From assembly GCA_028718045.1 (NCBI GenBank), contig JAQUMQ010000038.1, forward strand, positions 1 to 9,680: a stretch of 9,680 bases of DNA. The letters are read 5' to 3'. Positions 1 through 5,635 of this stretch are shown piece by piece. Source of the DNA: Actinomycetota bacterium (GTDB taxonomy: Bacteria > Actinomycetota > Humimicrobiia > Humimicrobiales > Humimicrobiaceae). The position numbers were made by a program, and so were the translations under genes. Within the stretch, counting starts at the first letter, position 1; the number at the start of each line of letters is the position of its first letter. The notes under the pieces were generated by a model. The model saw only the letters and a program-made list of their open reading frames with translations. It was not told the DNA's origin and did no database searches.

Positions 1-1
1 T

Positions 2-1132
2 ATGCCAAATCTATACCAACCAAGAAACACGCTTACAAATATATCAGAAAAAATAAAAAAACATCTTCCAGGAACTCCCATAATAACTGTAGGTGGGATA
101 TTAAAACCAAATGAAGCAGATGAGATAATTGCCGAAAATAAAGCTGATATTATAGCCGTAGGCAGAGCTTTTATTGCTGATAATTTATGGAGTCATAAAG
201 CTAGATTATCTGAGTCAATAAGACCATGTATCCGTTGTCTTGTATGCCATAATGAAGTCGCTTTAAAAGATAAATTAATTAAATGTTCGGTCAATCCGGA
301 CATATTTGCTAAAAACGATATAACCAAAATAAAAGAACCGAAAGAAGTCATCGTAGTTGGTGGAGGACCTGCAGGAATATCAGCTGCCGTTACTGCTGCT
401 AAACGTGGTCACAAGGTGACTTTATTTGAAAAAGAAAAAAAAATTGGAGGTAAACTTGTACCTGCCAGTGTTCCCGAATTTAAATATGAATTTAAAGATT
501 TACTTAATTATCTCGAAAATGAACTATATAAATCTGGCACCGAAGTTTTTAAAAATATCGTAATGACCAAGGAAATAATTACCAGAAGAGTTCCTGACGT
601 ACTAATCTTAGCGATTGGGGCAATCCCGATTCATCCTGCGATACCTGGAATTGACAGAATAAATGTTTTTGATGCAATTTATGCTTTAAGCAATCCCGAA
701 AAGTTTATTGGCAAGAATATTGCTGTTATTGGAGGCGGTGATGTAGGATGTGAGACTGCTTTGTTTTTAAAAAGAAGAGGCAGCAAAAAAGTTGTTTTAA
801 TTGAGATTCTAAATGAATTAATGAATAAAGAAATAAAGTATAACAGTGTAATCCTTGAAAAAATGTTGATTGATGAGGGGGTTCATATCTGTCTTGAAAG
901 TACAGTAATGGAAATAAAGGATGATCATATAAGTATTATAACAAAAAATGCCATATATGAAGATATCGAAACAGATTTTGTGGTAATTGCTACGGGTTTT
1001 CGAGTACCGGATCATGAGTTAACTAAATTTAGCCATCTTGATTTACATACCCATATTATTGGTGATTGCCTAAAACCGCAAAGGCTAAAAAATGCCATAC
1101 ATGATGGTTACAGGATTGGAAAATACATCTAA
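2..1132 (+). CDS. Old Yellow Enzyme / trimethylamine dehydrogenase-like NAD(P)H:flavin oxidoreductase, 5' end cut off
   Basis: This is the C-terminal 376 residues of a multidomain FMN/[4Fe-4S]/FAD oxidoreductase; the N-terminal part of the FMN TIM barrel lies beyond the left edge, so the ATG at base 2 is probably internal. Visible in order (residues counted from base 2): the end of the barrel with the FMN-phosphate region (VGGI near 30-33, VGRAF near 53-57); a four-cysteine cluster at C76, C79, C82 and C95; a Rossmann dinucleotide motif VVGGGPAGISAA (118-129); a second one, VIGGGDVGCE (242-251); and the closing ATG/GD region (IATGF, IIGDC). Family members reduce enoates or 2,4-dienoyl-CoA, or oxidise amines such as trimethylamine. 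The cysteine spacing 3-3-13 matches that I recall for trimethylamine dehydrogenase rather than 2,4-dienoyl-CoA reductase. The substrate is not determined. The protein is cytoplasmic. Family assignment is firm; the exact activity is open. Confidence 0.9.
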   Translation: MPNLYQPRNTLTNISEKIKKHLPGTPIITVGGILKPNEADEIIAENKADIIAVGRAFIADNLWSHKARLSESIRPCIRCLVCHNEVALKDKLIKCSVNPDIFAKNDITKIKEPKEVIVVGGGPAGISAAVTAAKRGHKVTLFEKEKKIGGKLVPASVPEFKYEFKDLLNYLENELYKSGTEVFKNIVMTKEIITRRVPDVLILAIGAIPIHPAIPGIDRINVFDAIYALSNPEKFIGKNIAVIGGGDVGCETALFLKRRGSKKVVLIEILNELMNKEIKYNSVILEKMLIDEGVHICLESTVMEIKDDHISIITKNAIYEDIETDFVVIATGFRVPDHELTKFSHLDLHTHIIGDCLKPQRLKNAIHDGYRIGKYI

Positions 1133-1144
1133 GATGCAATTGAA

Positions 1145-1165
1145 GAAAATAAAAAATTTATTTTC
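1145..1165. repeat. AT-only inverted repeat after the reductase gene
   Basis: GAAAATAAA (1145-1153) and TTTATTTTC (1157-1165) are perfect 9-base complements around an AAA loop, 13 bases after the stop codon of the reductase gene. The element abuts the 32-bp palindrome that begins at 1166. With a single G-C pair it would make a poor intrinsic terminator, so its role is unclear; it may simply help end the upstream transcript. Confidence 0.5.
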
Positions 1166-1197
1166 AAATAATATTTACAAATTTGTAAATATTATTT
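1166..1197. promoter_or_regulatory. 32-bp perfect palindrome, probable repressor operator 1
   Basis: Sixteen bases on each side of the centre (between 1181 and 1182) are fully complementary. The core is TTTACAAATTTGTAAA (1174-1189), extended outward by matching AT-rich arms; symmetry fails at 1165/1198. Related palindromes occur at 1215-1232, 8856-8871 and 8898-8913, all with the half-sites TTTACA and TGTAAA separated by four bases. This is the form expected for a homodimeric helix-turn-helix repressor (for example TetR or MarR type). It overlaps the -35 element and spacer of the candidate promoter at 1174-1202. The symmetry is directly visible; repressor binding is inferred. Confidence 0.75.
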
Positions 1198-1202
1198 ATA
1201 AT
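1174..1202 (+). promoter_or_regulatory. Candidate sigma-A promoter of the ABC operon
   Basis: The -35 box TTTACA (1174-1179, five of six matches to TTGACA) and the -10 box TATAAT (1197-1202, perfect) are separated by exactly 17 bases. Transcription would begin near 1209. The -35 hexamer and the whole spacer lie inside the 32-bp palindrome, and the second palindrome lies just downstream of the predicted start, an arrangement suited to repression. In AT-rich DNA such boxes can arise by chance, but perfect spacing plus the operator overlap raises confidence. Confidence 0.6.
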
Positions 1203-1214
1203 TGTTTTTATAAC

Positions 1215-1232
1215 ATTTACAAATATGTAAAT
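1215..1232. promoter_or_regulatory. Palindrome, probable operator 2
   Basis: ATTTACAAATATGTAAAT is an 18-base palindrome with one mismatched pair near the centre (1222/1225). It shares the TTTACA-N4-TGTAAA pattern with the larger palindrome, with centres 42 bases apart (about four helical turns), so two dimers could bind the same face of the DNA. It sits immediately downstream of the predicted transcription start. Confidence 0.65.
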
Positions 1233-1402
1233 ATCAATAACCGACATTACGACTTTATGGTTTTATTTTGATATATTTCCTTTGTTTATCTAGTTTTTTT
1301 ATAGTAATTACCAAACAAACTATGAAACTGAATAGGGTTATATATCTGCTGAGATTTAAAATTTTTGATGAAGAATTTGAACATAATAATATCATACAAA
1401 AA

Positions 1403-1425
1403 TTTAAAAATTATCAATTTTTAAA
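1403..1425. repeat. AT-only 10-bp hairpin in the operon leader
   Basis: TTTAAAAATT (1403-1412) and AATTTTTAAA (1416-1425) are perfect complements around an ATC loop. With no G-C pair the RNA stem would be weak. No function is assigned. Confidence 0.35.
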
Positions 1426-1496
1426 AACCTTATTTTCTTAAACTTAGTTAATTTAATTAATTAGCAAATCTTTATTAATTAGGAAGGCATAAAAAT

Positions 1497-2504
1497 ATGG
1501 GTAGTAAAGAAATGAGTAATAAAGTTTTAATTGCAGAATCTTTAAATACATACTTCCCTGAGCTTAAAGACAAGAATCCAACCAAGATTTTAAATAATAT
1601 CAACTTAACCATTAATAGCGAAGACATACTGGGATTAGTAGGAGAAACTGGTTCGGGCAAAAGCATACTAATCAATTCTGTTGGTAGAAATCTTAAAAAT
1701 CCTCTATGGACTGATGCTAAGACATTGCTTTTTAATTTTAATCAGAAAAGCATAAATCTTCTTGATAAAGATGAGGACAGCATGCGAAGCATATGGGGTA
1801 GAGGGATAGCCTTCATACCACCTAATGCAAGAGATAGATTGAACCCAATAATGCCTATAGGCCATCAGTTTTCAAACATCGTAATGGCTCACGAAAAAGT
1901 TTCGAAAGAGTCTGCTAAAGAGATAGCAATAAATACTTTAAAAAAAGTTAATATGCCTGCAGCTGAGAGGAACTATGATAATCTTCCTCAAGCTTTAAGT
2001 GGTGGTATGGCACAAAGAGTTATAATTGCAATAGCTTTGTTCCTTTCTCCTAAATTATTGCTTGCAGATGAACCAACTATGGGTCTTGATGTAACGATTC
2101 AAAAACAGGTGCTTGATTTACTTCACGGCTTTATAAAGAAAATGAAATCAAGCGCAGTAATAGCAACAAGAGATTTGGGAATAGTTGCAAATTATTGCGA
2201 TAAGGTCGGTGTTATATGTAACGGTCAGTTAGTGGAGCTTTCCGATAAGAGAACTTTTTTTAAATCTGCAAAGCACCCGTATAGTAATTATTTATTAGAG
2301 GCAGCATTTTCTTCAAGAGGTAAAAATTTAGGAAAAGACCTGGGAATGTCTAAAAATAAAAAAATAATAGAAGTTAGAACCCAGCAAGGGTGTCGTTTTT
2401 ACAGCAGGTGCAATATTGTAAAAGATGAATGTAGTTCAATTGACCCGCCAGAGGTGTTAATTGGACCTAATCATATGGTCAGATGTCATGGATTGGAGGT
2501 CTAG
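1497..2504 (+). CDS. Oligopeptide/nickel-type ABC importer ATPase (OppD/DppD class) with altered Q- and H-loops
   Basis: This is a 335-residue cytoplasmic nucleotide-binding subunit of a peptide/opine/nickel-class importer. Visible motifs: Walker A GETGSGKS (49-56), signature LSGGM (167-171), Walker B LLLADEP (187-193), and D-loop GLD (196-198). The C-terminal oligopeptide-transporter extension carries four cysteines (299, 305, 312, 330), matching the likely Fe-S-binding cluster of this family. Two normally conserved residues are missing. At the Q-loop the usual FQ(D/E)P reads PPNA, with P109 where glutamine belongs; at the switch loop the usual (T/S)HDL reads TRDL, with R225 replacing histidine. 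The catalytic Walker B glutamate E192 is kept. The ATG at 1497 is supported by AGGAAGG at 1481-1487. It is the first gene of the operon and its stop is five bases before the partner ATPase start. Class assignment is firm; the substrate is unknown. Confidence 0.93.
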   Translation: MGSKEMSNKVLIAESLNTYFPELKDKNPTKILNNINLTINSEDILGLVGETGSGKSILINSVGRNLKNPLWTDAKTLLFNFNQKSINLLDKDEDSMRSIWGRGIAFIPPNARDRLNPIMPIGHQFSNIVMAHEKVSKESAKEIAINTLKKVNMPAAERNYDNLPQALSGGMAQRVIIAIALFLSPKLLLADEPTMGLDVTIQKQVLDLLHGFIKKMKSSAVIATRDLGIVANYCDKVGVICNGQLVELSDKRTFFKSAKHPYSNYLLEAAFSSRGKNLGKDLGMSKNKKIIEVRTQQGCRFYSRCNIVKDECSSIDPPEVLIGPNHMVRCHGLEV

Positions 2505-2509
2505 TATAA

Positions 2510-3463
2510 ATGGAAGTTTTAAGGGTTGAAAATTTGTATAAATTTTTCCCACTTAAAAAGAAAGGTTTAAGAGTACATGCAATAAATAATGTAAGTTTTA
2601 AGATTGACTCTAACGAAACCTTGGGCTTGGTCGGAGAAAGTGGATGCGGTAAAACCACTATCGGAAGATGCATAATACGCTTAATCGAGCCCTCGTCTGG
2701 AGAAATTATTTTACTTGGTAAAAATGTTACTAAATTAAAAGAAAAAGCATTTAGAGATTTTAGACCTCAGGCAACGATAGTATTTCAGGAACCTTACGAT
2801 GCTTTAAATCCTAGGAAAGTTGTAAGGCAAATAATAGAGGCGCCTCTTATAAGCGAAAATAGATTAAACAAATATGAGCGCTTAGAAAGAGTAAAAGAAG
2901 TATTGGAGATGGTTGAACTTGATGAAACTTACTTTGATAAATATCCCATCCAACTTACGCAAGGAGAACAACAAAGAATAGGAATAGCAAGAGCAATTGC
3001 GACAAAACCTAAATTAATCATATTAGATGAACCGACATCGCTTCTTGATATACGATTCAGGGCAGAAACAATTCTTCTTTTGAAAAGGCTGCAAAAAGAG
3101 ACAGGAGTATCTTATTTATTTATATCTCACGATTTAGTTGTTATTGCTCAACTTAGCCATAGAATATGTGTTATGTATCTTGGAAGAATAGTTGAAGAAG
3201 GTCCGACAGAGCTGGTTTTCAATAACCCTCTTCATCCATATACCAGAGCTTTATTTGCAGCAACTTTATTTCCCGACCCTGATCAGGAAAAACCTAATTT
3301 CCAGTTGATAGGTGAGGTTCCAAGTCCGGTTAACTTACCAAGTGATAGATGTAATTTGTATCAACGTTGTCCTATGGCAAAAGAGCATTGTTCCCGCGAG
3401 TTGCCTATGCTTAAAGAATTGGAACAAAATCATAAAGTTGCTTGTTTTGAAACCAAACTTTGA
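2510..3463 (+). CDS. Oligopeptide/nickel-type ABC importer ATPase (OppF/DppF class) with atypical signature LTQGE
   Basis: This 317-residue cytoplasmic ATPase is the partner of the subunit encoded just upstream. Walker A is GESGCGKT (42-49), the Q-loop is intact (FQEP, Q93), Walker B is LIILDEP (169-175) and the switch histidine is intact in ISHDL (H207). The ABC signature reads LTQGE (149-153) instead of LSGGQ, followed by a normal QQRIGIARA. The C-terminal extension has cysteines at 281, 287, 294 and 312 in the spacing typical of the OppF/DppF tail. GGAGGT at 2495-2500, inside the end of the previous gene, serves the ATG at 2510, so the two ATPases are probably translationally coupled. Because a nucleotide is sandwiched between one subunit's Walker motifs and the other's signature, this odd signature would face the first ATPase's altered Q and H loops. 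Class is firm; substrate unknown. Confidence 0.93.
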   Translation: MEVLRVENLYKFFPLKKKGLRVHAINNVSFKIDSNETLGLVGESGCGKTTIGRCIIRLIEPSSGEIILLGKNVTKLKEKAFRDFRPQATIVFQEPYDALNPRKVVRQIIEAPLISENRLNKYERLERVKEVLEMVELDETYFDKYPIQLTQGEQQRIGIARAIATKPKLIILDEPTSLLDIRFRAETILLLKRLQKETGVSYLFISHDLVVIAQLSHRICVMYLGRIVEEGPTELVFNNPLHPYTRALFAATLFPDPDQEKPNFQLIGEVPSPVNLPSDRCNLYQRCPMAKEHCSRELPMLKELEQNHKVACFETKL

Positions 3464-3514
3464 AATAAATAAAGTGCTATTTTATGGGGAAATAAATAGA
3501 GAGAGGAAAAATAA

Positions 3515-4540
3515 TTGAAATTCTTAAAATATCTGGGAAAAAGAATTGTTTATGTGGTACCCCAATTTCTGGGAGTGCTTGTTGTAATATTTACATTAGT
3601 AAGGCTTGTTCCTGGTGATCCTGCAAGACTTATGGCAGGTACACTTGTCTCACCGGAAGGTGTGGAGATCATCAGAAAAAAAATGGGATTAACCGGTCCT
3701 ATTTATCAACAGTTTTGGGTTTATCTTAAAAATGTTTTTCATGGAGATTTTGGAAAATCATGGTACACAGGAAATGAAGTTATAAAAGACATTGCTTCAA
3801 GATTGCCGGCAACTTTAGAATTAATCGTTATCTCTCTTACCATAACTTTACTGATTTTATTGCCCATAGCTTTAAAATCTATTGCAGAAGGTAAAGGTGT
3901 TGTTAAAAATATAGCTGGTAAATCACTATTTTTTTATGGCTTAACTGCAGGCTGCTTCCCAGATTTTTGGTTGGGGCTAATATTAATTTTAGTATTTTTT
4001 TCAAAATTAGGCTGGTTGCCTGCTCCTGTCGGTCAATTACCTATAGGCATAAGTACAACTAAAATAACGGGGATGGTTCTTCTAGACAGCTTAGTAACAG
4101 CTAATTGGCCAGCTTTTATTGCTCATATAAAAATGTTAATTTTGCCAGTATTTGTTCTTATATTTGTATATGGATCCGGGATTATGAAGGTGTCTCTTGT
4201 TTCGGCAACATCTATACAGAAGTCTGATTATATTAATTTTGCTAAAGTATGCGCCCTTCCACCAAAACAAATATCAAACTATGTCAAAAGAGGTACTTAT
4301 CCGGCAACTGTTACAATGACAGCTCTTATGTTTGGTTTTCTTATCGGAGGTGCGGTGCTTGTTGAAAATGTATTTAGCTGGGGCGGAATAGGGCAGTATG
4401 CTGTACAGTCAGTGACCAATACGGATTATACTGCTATACAGGGTGTAGTTCTTATTGCTGCAGTAATCAATATAGTTATCTATGTTCTGGTAGATATAAT
4501 TTATTTTTTGGTTGATCCTCGAATTGAAAAATTAGGATAA
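3515..4540 (+). CDS. ABC importer permease, DppB/OppB class, with a diverged EAA coupling loop
   Basis: This 341-residue integral membrane subunit shows the DppB layout: an N-terminal helix ending in LVRLVPGDP (about 11-36), an external loop with MGLTGP and FGKSW, then about five further helices. The C-terminal part has the family motifs VENVFSWGGIG and AIQG and ends in VDPRI. The cytoplasmic coupling loop that docks on the ATPases is unusual. Where relatives have the ARAKGL-type motif this protein reads AKVCALP (243-249), with alanine 247 in place of the conserved glycine, and the following segment lacks the usual RNALLP-like sequence. The start is TTG at 3515, supported by GAGAGG at 3501-3506; no better ATG lies nearby. 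It follows the second ATPase by 51 bases and is presumed to be in the same operon. Pairing with the next permease is inferred from family organisation. Confidence 0.92.
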   Translation: MKFLKYLGKRIVYVVPQFLGVLVVIFTLVRLVPGDPARLMAGTLVSPEGVEIIRKKMGLTGPIYQQFWVYLKNVFHGDFGKSWYTGNEVIKDIASRLPATLELIVISLTITLLILLPIALKSIAEGKGVVKNIAGKSLFFYGLTAGCFPDFWLGLILILVFFSKLGWLPAPVGQLPIGISTTKITGMVLLDSLVTANWPAFIAHIKMLILPVFVLIFVYGSGIMKVSLVSATSIQKSDYINFAKVCALPPKQISNYVKRGTYPATVTMTALMFGFLIGGAVLVENVFSWGGIGQYAVQSVTNTDYTAIQGVVLIAAVINIVIYVLVDIIYFLVDPRIEKLG

Positions 4541-4606
4541 ATAAAAAACAGATAAAAATTTTATGGATTAGATTTACTATGTTTAGCTTAGCGAAAGGTC
4601 TGGCAT

Positions 4607-5482
4607 ATGAGAAATAATTTCATGTTTTTTTACTTGAAAAAAAATAAATTACAATTTTTTGGATTAATAATTGTTTTGATTTCAATTTTTTTTGTAGCAG
4701 TAGGTCCTTATATCGTGCCTTATTCTCCAGTAGCTTTGTCCGTAAAGGAACAACTATTAGCGCCATCGATAAATCATTGGTTCGGAACTGACCTTAATGG
4801 CATGGATATATTTTCTAGAGTCATAGCAGCATATAGGATAGATTTATTTATAGCATTTATCGGTGGTTTGATAGCTATGATCATAGGTGGACCTGTTGGA
4901 GTGTTTGTTGGTTATTTTGATGGGAAAGGTGGTATTTTTGGATTTATTGCAACTGTCATTCTTAGAATAATAGATGTAATTCAAGCATTCCCTCTTATTA
5001 TATTAGGCTTACTATTAGTTGCGGGATTTGGAGCTGGTCCGTTTAATATCATATTTTTGATTGCTATTGGTAATATACCTACAAATATAAGATTAGCAAG
5101 AACAGAAACACTTGCATTAAGAGATAAACTTTTTGTCGAAGCAGCAAGAGCACAGGGAATTACAGAAGCGAAAATAGCTTTTAAGGAAATATTACCGAAT
5201 TCCATTAATCAAGTTATAGCTTTGCTTTCAATGTCAATGGGTTTTGGTATTTTGTTTACTGCAGGAATTAGTTTTGTTGGAGCTGGTGTTCAGGTACCTA
5301 CACCAGAATGGGGTTTAATGATTTCCGCCGGGGCAGCACAAATGATCACAGGCCAATGGTGGACAGCATTATTTCCTGGAATTTTTATGGGGGTAACAGT
5401 ATTTGGTTTTTCTATGCTAGGTCAAGTTTTAACTGATTTGATAGATCCATTAAAAAGAGTTGAACTTGGATACAGAAGATAA
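4607..5482 (+). CDS. ABC importer permease, DppC/OppC class
   Basis: This 291-residue membrane subunit has an N-terminal cytoplasmic tail, a first helix at about 14-36, the conserved external stretch ending HWFGTDLNGMDIFSR, and about five more helices. It carries a well-preserved EAA coupling loop, EAARAQG (178-184) followed by ILPN, which docks on an ATPase subunit. The C-terminal motifs SFVGAGVQVPTPEWG and the closing DLIDPLKR are typical of DppC. Length is normal for the family. The ATG at 4607 has AAAGG (4594-4598) eight bases upstream. It lies 66 bases after the DppB-like gene and presumably forms the heterodimeric channel with it. Unlike that partner, it shows no loss of conserved coupling residues. 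Confidence 0.93.
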   Translation: MRNNFMFFYLKKNKLQFFGLIIVLISIFFVAVGPYIVPYSPVALSVKEQLLAPSINHWFGTDLNGMDIFSRVIAAYRIDLFIAFIGGLIAMIIGGPVGVFVGYFDGKGGIFGFIATVILRIIDVIQAFPLIILGLLLVAGFGAGPFNIIFLIAIGNIPTNIRLARTETLALRDKLFVEAARAQGITEAKIAFKEILPNSINQVIALLSMSMGFGILFTAGISFVGAGVQVPTPEWGLMISAGAAQMITGQWWTALFPGIFMGVTVFGFSMLGQVLTDLIDPLKRVELGYRR

Positions 5483-5514
5483 AACAAAATAATCTGCGCA
5501 GAAGTCAATCTCTT

Positions 5515-5614
5515 AGGTATAAGGAGGTGATGCTTAAAAAATAAAATTTTGGGGATTTAATAATATAAGGTATAAGAGAGGTGAGAAAGAATAAAAATAG
5601 TTTTATAAAATTTT
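5515..5614 (+). promoter_or_regulatory. Spacer with duplicated Shine-Dalgarno-like module, no attached ORF
   Basis: The 153-base gap before the binding-protein gene contains an imperfect direct repeat: AGGTATAAGGAGGTGA (5515-5530) and AGGTATAAGAGAGGTGA (5568-5584), differing by one inserted base, each followed further on by ATAAAATTTT (5541-5550 and 5605-5614). The first copy includes AAGGAGGTGAT (5521-5531), a full complement to the usual 3' end of 16S rRNA, yet the only adjacent ATG (5530) opens a four-codon frame. The second copy runs into a 17-codon GTG frame that has no spacing between it and its AG-rich run. Neither looks like a real gene. Such free-standing ribosome-binding sequences can protect mRNA 5' ends in Bacillus (the cry3A leader is the known case). 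Duplication of the start region of the next gene is an alternative. Function is inferred. Confidence 0.5.
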
Positions 5615-5635
5615 CAATATTAATGGAGGATTAAA

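Larger units (their letters stand above)
1133..1496 (+). other. Intergenic control region upstream of the ABC transporter operon
   Basis: These 364 bases hold no convincing gene. The left third contains an AT-only inverted repeat, a 32-bp perfect palindrome overlapping a promoter, and a second palindrome. The rest would be an untranslated leader of nearly 290 nt if transcription starts near 1209. The leader contains a weak AT-only hairpin and a 39-codon open frame (1322-1441) with no ribosome binding site, and ends in the AGGAAGG ribosome binding site (1481-1487) of the first ATPase gene. No known riboswitch class is recognised in it. Confidence 0.7.

Noticed and set aside
818..1015. Minus-strand open frame inside the reductase gene
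   Set aside because: It lies wholly within a clearly coding + strand gene, has no ribosome binding site or recognisable motif, and is a shadow frame; the same holds for minus-strand frames at 1475-1675, 2479-2673 and 4981-5205.
1322..1441. 39-codon ATG open frame in the leader of the ABC operon
   Set aside because: It has no ribosome binding site, its composition (Lys, Ile, Phe, Asn) is what AT-rich noncoding DNA gives, and it runs straight through the AT-only hairpin. A leader peptide is not excluded but is not supported.
3312..3518. 68-codon + strand frame overlapping the end of the second ATPase gene
   Set aside because: It is an out-of-frame shadow of the ATPase C-terminus with no motif of its own.
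5493..5502. Palindrome TCTGCGCAGA after the DppC-like gene
   Set aside because: It is too short and without a loop to act as a terminator, has no T-run, and has no second copy in the window.
5581..5634. 17-codon GTG frame ending next to the binding-protein start
   Set aside because: The AG-rich run directly abuts the GTG with no spacing, and the frame runs through the true ribosome binding site of the next gene.
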